From: Tribonema minus
Lineage: Eukaryota > Sar > Xanthophyceae > Tribonematales > Tribonemataceae
Direction: 5' to 3'
NCBI GenBank assembly: GCA_017506865.1
Contig: JAFCMP010000268.1
Coordinates: forward strand, 558,001-622,000
Length of the DNA stretch: 64,000 bases
Shown: positions 9,703-20,307 of the stretch, piece after piece
Layout of the letters: every line of letters begins with the position of its first letter
Numbering within the stretch: the stretch's first letter is position 1
The notes under the pieces: model-generated
Told to the model about the DNA's origin: nothing
What the model saw: only the letters and a program-made list of their open reading frames with translations
Databases searched by the model: none
Made by a program: the position numbers and the translations under genes

Positions 9703-12700
9703 TCATGAGCGAGCGCAAGTTGCGGCACTGCTGCACGTTAGCCTGCCTGACTCTATATTTGAAGCGCGTGTTTCTTCAATGTCAGCTGGATATGACGCCT
9801 TGTAGCACCCCGGTAGCTTCTGCTGACGGCACCTTCGTTTCTTGAACCTCGTTGCTATCCATGCTGCGTGCACAACTTCAAACCCCAGTGCATCCCGTGT
9901 CTTTTCCAAGCACAAGGCATCCGGCCATTCACCCCGATTTAACAGCTGGCAGCAATGTTGAAGTCTTTGTTGAAGTTGGTGACTCACCTCGACCATGGGC
10001 TGCGTCGGCGCAGCCACGCGCGCGGCGCGCACCGCACTGCTCACCGCCGCCGCCACGTTGTAAGACCCCCCGCCCTCCGCACCGGCAGGCACAAACGGCG
10101 CCGCCGCCGCCGCCGCTGCGCCGCCTTTCTCCCGCTTTCGGGCGCCGCCAGAAGCGGTGCTGGCGCGGCTTTCTCGCAATCGCAGTGTAGCAGCGCCTGT
10201 TGTTGTTGCTGGGGGGCCTGTTGAGCGTGACCCCCGCGCGGCAGGTCGCTGCTGAGCCGCTGATGACTTTGTGGCGCGGCGCGCCGCTGCTGCAGCAGGT
10301 GGGGCGCTGCCACCGGCGCCTACACTGCTGCTGCTGCTGCGTTTCGCCGCACCGTTTGAAGTTGCGGTTTTCTTCTTCTTGAGCTTTGGCTTGGGCTTGT
10401 CGACAGCGGCGGCGGCAGCGGTGCCTGCCGCCTGTTGAACGAGGGCTTCGTTGACTTGCAGCACCCCGGAGAGGAAGGTGTCGCTCTGCAGCAAGAGGGA
10501 GGTATGTATGTATGGGTCGTCACGCATGCCCTATGTAGGGTCAGGGTCAGGTTTGGCTAGAGGACTAGGCTAGGGTTGGGGCTGTGGTAGGGTCAGGCCC
10601 TGTTGAACGAGAGCTTCATTGACTTGCAGCACCCCGGAGAGGAAGGTATCGCTCTGCGGCACAGCGAGAGGCAGTCATGATTAGATCATGAGGCATGCCC
10701 TAGAAGGGTTAGGTTTGGCTACAGGATTAGGATTAGGGCTAGGGTTGGGGCTGTGAAAGGGTAGGTTCAGGGTCAGCCCCGTATCCTAACCTTAACTCAA
10801 GGTCAGCCCCTTAACCCTAACTTCAACTACATGCTAATGCAGGTGTGTCATGTCATGGCCACAATGGAGCTGCTGCCGCGTTGGAACCACTGTTTGAGCA
10901 CACACAATGTTGGTGTCTGCAGTGGCATATAGTTAAGGTGTCACTGCCTGGTCTGAAATCGATGAATCAGAAGTGATTCCGTGGTGTCTGCTTGAACAGC
11001 GCAGTTTTGCCTACCCAGGAGTGGCCTGTTGTCCATTTTTTTGTTGATAGGTTAATCACCAAAGTGCACAAGACATAGCGTATCAGACCCACAAAAAGCA
11101 TCATATGGTACCTGTGCTTTGGCAGCTCTCAGCGCCTCTAGCTGAGCCTCCGCGCCGCGCCGTTCGGCCTGCTCTGCCGCCGCCGCCGCCTCCGCCTGCG
11201 CTATCCTGATGCGCAGCGCTTCCACCGCTTGCACCTGCAAGGGTTGAGCGATGATGGCTCAGTGAGCAGTACATACCTACATACCCAAGGGGAGGTGTCA
11301 GCGCTCAACAGCAGAACGCTCAGCTAGACTGATGCGCAGTGCTTCCACCGCTTGCACCTGCCATGTGCAAGATTGAGCGATGATGGCTCAGTGAGCAGTA
11401 CATACCTACATACCCAAGGGCAGGTGTCAGCGCTCAACAGCAGAACGCTCAGCTTTCCTTATGCGCAGCGCTTCCACCGCTTGCACCTGCAATTTACAAA
11501 GTTGAGCAACGATGGCTCTGTGAGCAGTACATACCTACATACGCACGGGCAGAGGGTACAGCGCTCGACAGCAGAACATTCCGGGACAGGGTGATGAAGA
11601 ACAAAGAGTATTGACCGTGCACAGTTTATGTTGAAAAGTGGGCCCTGTTGGGGCACTGAAGGGGCTGTTTGTGTTTTTGCGTCCTGGTGCTCAACTGGTT
11701 CTCCCTCATTACATCTAGCGACACATGCACTAGCCGCGAGTCTTGTGTCTGCTTGGGTCCCTTAGTTGTCCATCTCTGGCACAGTGATTGGCTTGCAACG
11801 CTCAGCAAGGTTTCAGCAATGCTCAACAATGTTCACGTGCAGCGCCTCCACCACGTGCACCTGCTGTTTACAAGGATGAGCAACGATGTTGAGCAAGCCA
11901 TGCATGCCTACCTTAGCTTGGGCGTCAGCGCTCCACAACTGACTGTCATTGCCACCAGCTTGATTGCAGCATTGGAGCATATGGCAGTTACATGCTCATT
12001 GTTGACATGACTGGCGTTGGTGTTCTGTTGCATTGGTCGCTTTGATGTCTACCTCTGTCGGTTGGAAGCAACAGACTAGTGAGCAGCAGCTATCTACGTC
12101 GCAACATGAAGAAGTACACACGCCTTTGCAGCAGTCCTCTCACCTCACCTAGTCCCCCACCTCCGCCATGAATGTCACTCAGTGCTGAGCACTGCTGCTC
12201 CTGCGCTGCCAATACGCTTCTGACGTGGCCATCATGTCAGCAGTCCCATCATCACGTCAACGATTAAAGAGTCACCTACTTCAATAAGTTCTTGAAGTAC
12301 ACCTTCAGATAAAGCTCCGTTCACCTCCTCCTGCTGCGTTACGAGCGCCCTCAGCGCTGAGCCCCTGCAGCTCCTGCGCTGCCACTATGCCTCTGACGCG
12401 GTCATCGTGTGCACGGTCCCATACTTCAAGCAACACTTGAAGTACACCTTCAGGTGACGTTCCGCTCACCTGGTCCTCCCTCTGCGCTGCGAGCGCCCTC
12501 AGCGCTGAGCCCTGCTGCTCCTGCGCTCTCGCCAGCTCCTCCTGCAGCGCTGCCGCCTGCGCTTGCATCGCGGCCGCACGCGCTTCCGCTGCGCATGAAA
12601 CAGTAGGCAGGGTTGGAAGTGAGGGTGGGGGAATAGCACCAGAGTTGCCTGTGCCTCCGCTGAGCGTAGATCAAAGACCATTGGGTCGCTTAACAACTTG

Positions 12701-15700
12701 AAGTTGTCAGCTCCCCTGCAGCGCTGCCGCCTGCGCTTGAATCGCGGCCGCCCGCGCTTCCGCTGCGCGCGCATCAATACATAGGAAAACGAATCAAAAG
12801 ATCGTAGAGCTCTCGGTGACAAGGTGTGGTTAGCCGCCAAAATGCAATCCACAAATAAATGTGGTCGCCGCGGCCGCGGCAATTGGCCACGAGTCACCCA
12901 GTGCCACCATCTATTGTTGGAAGAGGTCGGGGAATAAGCACGAGAGTTGCCTGTGCCACCGCTGAGTGTAGATCGAAGACCATTGCGTAGGTCATAAACT
13001 TGAAGTTGCTAGCGGAAACTGCAAAAGCAGTGCTCAGTGTGAATCGCGGCCACCAGTGCCTCCGCTGCGCATGAAACAGCAGGTATAGTTGGAAGGGAGG
13101 TTGAGGGAATAGCACTAGACTTGCCTGTACTGGGGGAGGTAGACCTGAGTTACCATCAGAGATACTGCGAATGCGCACCCTGTCAGCGTGGCCAGTCTGC
13201 ACTGGCTCATACGTGCACAGCATCTGCAGGTGCAGCTAGCGCGTAGTCTCATACCGCCGGCATGTGACGGTCCCGCGGTGCTACGTTCGAACTAAGGCGA
13301 CCTGGGCGCCACATTTTGTTGTTTGTTTGCCTGCGGTTGAGCACTGATGACCACGGACTCAGCACGTGGCAACTGCTGAGCACTGCTGACCCTGACCACG
13401 GCGAGGTGACAGGCGCACCCGCGCGTCCGCCCCCACCCCCAGTATAGCAATGGTGAATGTGGCTAGGCGACGTGATCAATGCATGAGCACCAGTCTGAGT
13501 TGAGCACTGATGACGACAGTGGGCGGTTGAGCACTCGTGCAACTACGCCCCGCATCAGCACTTGAGCAGAGATGAGCGCGGCGAGCGACATGGCAACTGC
13601 TGAGAACTGCGCGCCTGCGCCTCTACGGTTGAGCACTGCACATCTGCAGTTGACCACTGATACCAAATGGCAACTGCGGAGCGCGCTGCGCACGTGCACA
13701 CTTGCGATCGAGCACTGGTGACCACGCGGCTGCTGAGAACTGTGCACGTGCGCCTCTAGCTGGGCACTGCTGCTACTGCTGAGCACTGGTGATGGTGTAG
13801 CAGTTGCTGAGCGCTGCTTGCCTGCGTGTCGCCCCGCCTCCGCCTCCACAATTCAGCACTGTTACCACTATGGCTACTGCTGAGCACTGACATGTGGCTG
13901 AGCGCTGATTACCTGCGTGTCGGCCCGCCTCCGCCTCCCTGGCGCGTGCATGCGCTGCCTCACGCTCCCTCACCAGTGCCTCCTGCGGGAACGACAAATG
14001 TCCAGTTGGGAGGCCAATGGCATGAGTCGCAAACAGGTACATGCATACATTTAAAAAAACATCAAGTGACTAGTTGCTCTGTGCGTTCGCCTTTTCCATG
14101 TGTCTGACCTGCTTGCAAAGTCCCGCTGTGCGATCATCCACCGCTTGCATTCATTCGTGGAAGTCACTATTCATGGGCTGTGTTCACTTACGGCCATTTG
14201 CAGCGAGTGCATTTTGCAGGTTCGCGCTATCTCACCAGACCTACCCGTAACAGACCCTTACCGTAACACTAACCCTGATTTTGACTGACCCTACGATCAG
14301 AACCCCATAACCGTGTTATCCTCCGTTCGAAGAGTACAGTATGCTTGAATCAGCACCTCATTGCCCTCTGTTTAGCACATCATCACGCTGGCATACACGG
14401 TCATGACAAACCTCACCTTTTCTGCTCTGCCTTGTCACCGTCATTCTGGTCGCGCTTGATGCACCTCACTTGCCTGTGTCTTCTGTTCTGGCGACATGCT
14501 GCGGTTTCAAATGCACGCAGGTGCCTACGTCCCTCCACTATCGACAGTTTCGTTTTTCACATCCTCCGAGGGCCCCTTGCAGCCCCCACCGGAGTCGTGG
14601 GGGCCACATATCAGCAACAAGGCCTGCAACAGCAATGAATACTCAAAAAATGGTATATTGGTATTCAACGTACGCACACCTTTTTCTCCTCCGCTTTTGA
14701 CAGTTTCACATCGTCCGCGGCCCTGTCCGCCACCAGTCGCTCAAACGCCAGGCGCTGCGTCGTCAGCCGCTCCTGAGCAGCTGCTGACGCCAAGCGCTGC
14801 AGCGCTCAGCAACAAGAAACAGAACGCATGGCAGAGCAGCACAGCAGCCATTTAATCACATAAATCACTGACACTGCCAATGACAATCATCACCTATGCC
14901 AAGCGCTGCAACGCCCAGCCGCAGCAGCAGCGGCATCAAGTTTAACTGCAGCAGCCCTTCCATCCCAATCACCAACACTACTAACGCCGCCAGGTACCAG
15001 CATCATCAATGGCAAGCGCTGCAATGCTCAGCAACAAGCAATCCAACAAGCAGATCAGCACAGCAGCCATGCTGCAATCACAGAAATCAGTGACGCGCCG
15101 CAGTCACCAACATCCCTTCTGCCAAATGCCTGAACTTTCAGCAATGGCAGAACAGCAGCAGCAGCAGCAGCAGCAGCATTGGCTCACCATTGCTGCAGCC
15201 AGTCCATCGCAGACATCACTGATGCCGCGAATCACCATCATCGATTGTGCCAAGTGCAGCGATGCTTGCCAGCAGCACCAGCATTGCATACCATTCAACA
15301 GCCACTTCATCAGCGAAATCACTGGCGCCGCGCGTGGCAGCGGCCAACGCCACCCTGACAGGCCATTGCAGCAGTCAGTTTCGCACCTAAGATCACTACT
15401 TCAACACACTACCTCAAGCCTGTATACTTGAAGGATTTTGTTGAGTGCACCTGCGCCTGCAAGCGCGCCGGGTTGCGTCGGCGCACTCAGCGACGCTGGC
15501 GCCATGCACGCTCACGTTTCCTCCTACATGTGAGAGACCACTTGTCTAGTATTCGACTCTCCGCTGGGCCATGACTCCAACACTTTACGTGATTCTCAAC
15601 ATCCACAACTGCTTCACAGTAAACTGCAAATTGTCCGGCAAGTTCTCAAACGGTGGACACACTTCAGGTGCTTCTTGAAGTCCACAACTACTTCTGATGG

Positions 15701-17312
15701 AGCTTCATAGCGACACTTCAAGTTTTCGAATCCACCTGCCACGTTGAATTCACAACTACATACAGTAACACTTCAAATTAAACTTCAAGTTCTCAAACCC
15801 ACCTGCGCCTGCTCATGCTCCGCCTGCTGGCGCGATAGCTGCGCGCGCGTGTCCGCCGCTTCCTCCAGCGCCGCATCCCTGTCAGCCTGCGTAACAGTCA
15901 ACAGCAAAACGGTACGACATAATGTGCGTACGCATATACAAATACTTTGTATGTATATCATTGTATATAGCTTCCTCCAGCGCCGCATCCCTGTCAGCCT
16001 GCGCATCAGTCAACAGCAAAAGAGTGTGACATTATGTGTGTACGCATGTACAGATAGGTATGTAATGTGTATTGCTGCAGATCAGCGCCTTCAGCGCCGC
16101 ATCCCTGTCAGCCTGCGCATTAGTCAACAGCGAAACAGTATGACATCATGTGCGTACTTATGTACAACTTTAGGGCATGTATGTATGGGTATCACTGCAC
16201 ATCGCTTCCTCCAGCGCCGCATCCCTGTCAGCCTGCGCAACGTCAACAGCGAAACCATATGACATTATGTGCGTACGCATGAACAAGTACTTGAGGGGTA
16301 TGTACGTAAATTACTGCGTATCCGCCGCTTCCTCCAGCGCCGCAACCCTGTCGGCCTGCGCTACAGTCAACAGCAGAATAGTGTGACACTACGTGTGTAC
16401 GCATGTACAACATACTGTAGGGCATGTATGTGTAATGCTACGTATCCGCCGCTTCCTCCAGCGCCGCACCGCTGTCAGCCTGCGAATCAGTCAACAGTGA
16501 ATCAGTATGACATGTATGTACATACACCTCAAGGTATGAATGAACATGAATTACAGCATATCGGCTCCTCCTGCGCTGTGTCCCTGTCAGCCTGCACAGC
16601 GGGGGACACGAAAACTCATGACATAATTGCCGTAACTGACCTCTAGGCGCCTGATCTTCTCCTGCAGCGAGCGCAGCGCCGACAGCACCGCCTGGCTGCT
16701 GCTGCTCCCCGCAAACCCCCCCATCGCCGCGCCGCCGCGCGTCGGAGACGCCGCCTTCGCCGCCGTCGCATCCCGCAGACAGCTGTGCCCGTACGCAGCT
16801 GCCGAATAGCCGTAGGCATAGGAGCTGGTGCCGGAGGTGGCATCAATGCTGGTGCGCAGCGGCGCCGATTTCTCCTGCCTCCCGCTGCTGCTGCGCAGCG
16901 GCGATGCGGCGGCGCCCTGCTCCGCACCCGAGATGCTGATGTGCCGCATGGCAGCGCGGATTTCCCGCAGCTCCGCATCTGCGTGGGAAGGTTGCTCTCC
17001 GGTTTTCGCAGCTACGCCGTTGCTGGCGTCGGCATAGCGTGAGCTAGTGTACATGTAATCATTTGCGACCAGTCCCTGGGCTGCCTCGACCACCACACTG
17101 CCGCTGCGGTGGAGTGTTATGCGTGTTGGCGACGCTGGTGCGTTGAAGTAGCCGTTGGTGTCGCCTTCCTTGAAAGCTCGCTTCGATGGCGAGAATGTAT
17201 AGGAGCGCAAGACAGACGGAGAGTGGATGCTTCCGCCATCAGCCGTGTGCGCTGCATCGTCTCGTCTCCACTCTGATCTCCACTCGTCGCCTTCTTTGTC
17301 GGTTCCCTCCAT
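9703..17312 (-). CDS. Coiled-coil protein, multi-exon, function unknown
   Basis: Minus-strand exons, 5' to 3': 17312-16641, 15886-15803, 14796-14680, 13982-13913, 12588-12470, 11234-11112, 10485-9988. Phases agree throughout. If the last donor (GTGAGT at 9987) is ignored, the frame runs to a stop at 9703, about 655 residues; a further spliced terminal exon is possible. Residues 1-224 begin MEGTDKEGDEW and are polar and Ser/Ala-rich, ending in SLQEKIRRLE. Exons 2-6 are short, heptad-like coiled coil (DAALEEAADTRAQLSRQQAE; LASAAAQERLTTQRLAFERL; LQEELARAQEQQGSALRAL; AEAAAAAEQAERRGAEAQL). Residues 396-561 carry a Lys/Ala/Ser-rich tail. It could be a cytoskeletal, centrosomal or vesicle-tether-like protein; nothing visible decides between these. 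Every short exon is flanked by its own echo array. Confidence 0.75.
10485..10840 (-). repeat. Acceptor-side echo of exon 7 plus degenerate telomere-like tract
   Basis: TTCATTGACTTGCAGCACCC then CGGAGAGGAAGG at about 10600-10655 copies the exon start at 10446-10485 (read on the plus strand). Around it are degenerate GGTTAGG/GGTCAGG and CCCTAAC runs from 10535 to 10830. The copy lies upstream in the gene's direction. Confidence 0.75.
11112..11880 (-). repeat. Acceptor-side exon echo array, exon 6 (4 units)
   Basis: Plus-strand words GATGCGCAGCGCTTCCACCG then CTTGCACCTGC mark the exon start at 11234. Copies lie near 11330-11362 and 11460-11492, with a weaker one near 11840-11872. Each is followed by GAGCGATGATGGCTC-like and CAGTACATACCTACATAC spacers. 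On the minus strand each strong copy keeps GCAG, so several decoy acceptors precede the used one. Confidence 0.88.
12165..13100 (-). repeat. Exon 5 echoes on both sides
   Basis: Donor-side copies of CGCCCTCAGCGCTGAGCCC then CTGCTCCTGCGCT lie near 12335-12385 and 12180-12215. Acceptor-side copies of GCGCTTGAATCGCGGCCGCC then CGCGCTTCCGCTGCGC lie near 12735-12770 and 13038-13078. The coding exon is 12470-12588. Confidence 0.85.
12785..12903 (+). repeat. Dispersed repeat, copy 1 of 3
   Basis: GAAAACGAATCAAAAGATCG then TAGAGCTCTCGGTGACAAGG and TGTGGTTAGCCGCC, followed by TGGTCGCCGC and TTGGCCACGAGTC. It lies in an intron of the minus-strand coiled-coil gene, antisense to it. Confidence 0.8.
13490..13982 (-). 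repeat. Donor-side exon echo array, exon 4
   Basis: The exon end on the plus strand, ACCTGCGTGTCGGCCCGCCT then CCGCCTCC at 13912-13938, is repeated near 13825-13855 as GCCTGCGTGTCGCCCCGCCT then CCGCCTCC. Beyond it is a long decayed tract of GAGCACTG(A/C)TGA-type words to about 13490, probably older copies of the intron part. Confidence 0.75.
14500..15270 (-). repeat. Exon 3 echoes on both sides
   Basis: Acceptor-side copies of GCCAAGCGCTGCA appear near 14898, 15011 and 15247, each in a spacer with ATCAC/CAGCAG words. A donor-side copy near 14535-14575 (GACAGTTTC, ATCCTCCGAGGGCC) mimics 14700-14735 (GACAGTTTC, ATCGTCCGCGGCCC). The coding exon is 14680-14796. Confidence 0.75.
15803..16605 (-). 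repeat. Acceptor-side exon echo array, exon 2 (7 units)
   Basis: The cleanest array in the window. The plus-strand core CTCCAGCGCCGCATCCCTGT then CAGCCTGCGC ends the coding exon at 15886 and recurs at about 15971-16011, 16088-16125, 16203-16240, 16325-16362, 16448-16487 and 16563-16598. The period is about 115-121 bp. On the minus strand all six echoes keep an AG at the acceptor position, yet none has the exon's 3' half or its donor. The transcript meets these echoes before it reaches the coding acceptor. Confidence 0.93.
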
Positions 17313-17881
17313 CTGTCGGTGCAGTCACCACTTGGTGCAGCACAAATTGACAGTTGAGCAATCGACAAATCGGTGCTGAAGGCGTTGACCACTGACCGTG
17401 TGCAATCCAAGATTGTGTCGGCGCACAGGTTTCAATAAAACTGTGCTGTCGGCGCCACGCAGGCAACCCTCGGTGTGCAGTACTACTCGCTGCTTTTGAG
17501 AGCGAGATTTTTCGTTTCGTCGCCAACCTATGTTGAAGTTTTGGTGGTTGAACTTGTGGCGATTGTACATGATTGCGCAGACTTGAAGCTACTACTTGCG
17601 GTCCGGCTGTTATCCGCATGGGACAGGGGGTTCTTCTATAAATTTCACACATCAAGCATCAGAATGTCAGATTGAAAGTCCAGGCTTTAAAAAAAAAAAA
17701 AGGCCAGCTAGGAATATCGCCTGCAAGTTGGCTATGCAATGACAGTAGGTGAAGACACTGGTGGCAGAAGGAAGTCATCAGGCGTTTTGTCGTTGACAAA
17801 AAATATGCATTGAGTTGTAATTGAAAGTTGTGGGGGCTAAGGGCAATGCCTTCCTGCTAAGTCAGTCATGCGCCTGCAAAG
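17313..17881. other. Spacer between two co-directional minus-strand genes
   Basis: This contains the 5' flank of the 17312 start and the 3' flank of the gene ending at 17882. An A14 run lies near 17687-17700. A short direct repeat, GCAAAGTCAGTCATC-type, abuts the stop codon at 17863-17890. I see no TATA-like element I would defend. Confidence 0.45.
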
Positions 17882-20102
17882 TCAGTCATCGGGCCCTGCA
17901 TCCGATGCGCTCAGCACCAGGCTGCCATCGCTAGCAAAGTCGTCTTCATATGCGTCACTGCCGCGGCGCGCGGCAGCAGCAGCCGCCATGAGCGCTGCCG
18001 TTGCTGACATCGCTTTCGATGGGGGCGCTGCCGCTGGCACTGCCACCGAAGCCGCTGCTGCCGCCACCCCCTTTGACGCGAACACCTCGTGCGCTGGCTC
18101 TGAGCCAGCCTGCGGCGTCAGTTGAGGCTGCGGCGCTTGGAAACTTGAAGTTGGGGGTGATGTTGACGCACCATCTTCAGGTGGTGACGCCCCTGTTACT
18201 GCAGGCATGACACCCTTCTCGGGTATGTAGGCTGTCCTGCCGCCAGCCGGCACGAGTGCGACAGTGCACAGGGGGGTCCTGAAACTTACTCTGGTCGGCG
18301 TGGATGGGGGCGGATTTGAGGGAGGCTGCGGGAAGGCTCTGTGCAGCTGCGGGCTGAAGGACGGAGCGTCTGCACCGGAAGTTGCCTGCGTTGAAGTTAG
18401 GAAGCGCAGCGATGTCAGCATACCTGATGGCCGCAACCTGTCAGACTTAACCTGCTGCCTGACACTGTGTGCCATCGCGCTTTTCAGCATTCGTGGGGAA
18501 GAAACGCTCGGCTTTTCTAAAGCAAGCTTTCGTGCCAAGCATCTCAAAAGGTGCACGTCCATGGCATACCACACCTTCAACACGTAGGCAGTAGCGTGCA
18601 AGGGCTACAACAGGGCAACCCAGTGCATGCTCTACACTCACTTAGCCCTGGAAAGCTCTCACAAAGCTTCTTTGTCGGCACTTGCTTCAGCTTGCATTCA
18701 CGGATGCGACAGCAGGTGAATGCAGTGCGGCGGTACTACAATGCAAATTTCATGTGGAAACCTGCTTATCGCAACGTGCCTGAGCATGTTCGCTCAAACG
18801 AAGTCAAGCCCCTTCACGCTCAACACCAGCCACCTGACTTGCTCAAGTACAGGCAGTGAAACAGGGGGGTGGGGGGGGGGGTGATGGTTGCATCACGGCT
18901 CAACACCGCCTGGGCACGCACCTGCGCGTTTAACCCTAGCATCAGATCGTGAAGTTCAGCATCGCTGGGCGTCTGCACACGCTCCGCGCTAGCCCTTGTC
19001 TCGTGCTCGGCGGGCTGCCGAGCATCGCGCACAACAACAGGTGCTGCCACTGGCTGCAGCTCCGGAGCTGGCGCAGCGCTCCTGCTGTCTTCGCGCGCGC
19101 AGGCGGCAGCAGGCGCACGAGCGGCAGCATCCGCAGCAGCGCTCCGTGCTGAGGCGTGCTGCGGCCTTCCGCGCTGCTGCTGCTGCTGCTGCTGCTGCTG
19201 CCGCTGCTGCTGGCGCTGCTGCGGCCGCAGCGGCGGCGGCGACGACACCGACGACCACGAGCCGCCGCTGGAGCGCGGCGATGGCGGCGCCTGAGCACCG
19301 TGGCCATCGCTGTGCGCAAAATTGCTGTCTGCAGCAGCAGCAGCAGCAGCAGCAGGCGCTGAGCGCTGCTGCGCGGCCGCGGCATTAGACAGCGCCGTGG
19401 CGCTGGAGCTGGCGCGCGAGCTTGACGGCGACGGCTCCTGAGCGCTGCCGTAAACGCCATCCACAGCAGCAGCGGCAGCAGTGCTCAGCAGCTGCGGCGA
19501 GGAGAGCGCGTCGTCCGACACGGACGAGAACGAGCTGCTGCTGCTGCTGCGGCTGCTGCTAGACTGCGGCGGCGACGGCGGCGGTGACGGCGGAGGCGAC
19601 GGCGGCGGCGACGGCAGCGGCGACCTCAGCTGAGAGTTGTGCGCGTGCTCTACAACAGCGGCATCTACCGGCAGCACTCGCTGCGGCGGGTGCGAGGCTC
19701 GCTTCGCCGGCGCTGCTGCCGCCGGCGCCGGCGCCGCCGCTCTCGATGACGGCGGCGGCAGCGGCTCCGCCTCCGCCGCCACCGCCACCGCCACCGCCAC
19801 CGCTGCCGCCGCCGCCACCAGCGGATACGGCAGCGACTCGCGCTGCGCGGCAGCGGCGGCGCGACGGTCCGAGTCTGACTCGTGCGTAGCCTCTGAGTCA
19901 CTCTCGGTGCTGCTCTCGTAGGGTGGGTCCGCCTCGTACTCCTCGACGGTTCCCCACGATACGCTGCGCTGCGTGCGGGAGCGCACCTCCTCTGCGTCGT
20001 CGTTGTTGCCGCCGCTGCCTCTGGTGCGGCGCCCGCCGCGCCCCCCCTTGCGCGCCCCCTTGCGTATCACGAGGATGCCCTTGAGCGGCGTCGCGGCGCG
20101 GC

Positions 20103-20133
<31 letters not shown>

Positions 20134-20274
20134 ACGCTGCAGTGGCAGCAGCGGCTTGCGGATGAACGATGGGCGCGCATTCGCCAGCAACGATGTGCGA
20201 TTCGGGGCATCCGGTTGTTGTTGCTGTTGCTGCTGCTGCGGCTGCTGCTGCTGCTGCTGTTGCGGCCGCTGCTC

Positions 20275-20307
<33 letters not shown>

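Noticed and set aside
13280..13300. tRNA-like B box (GTTCGAACTA)
   Set aside because: No matching A box, anticodon stem or acceptor stem at the required spacing. Similar GTTCGA words at 14330, 30838 and 59695 failed the same test.
15960..16605. Regular units of about 118 bp resembling a CRISPR array
   Set aside because: The repeated core is coding exon plus splice acceptor in a eukaryotic gene, the spacers are themselves related, and no cas-like gene is present.
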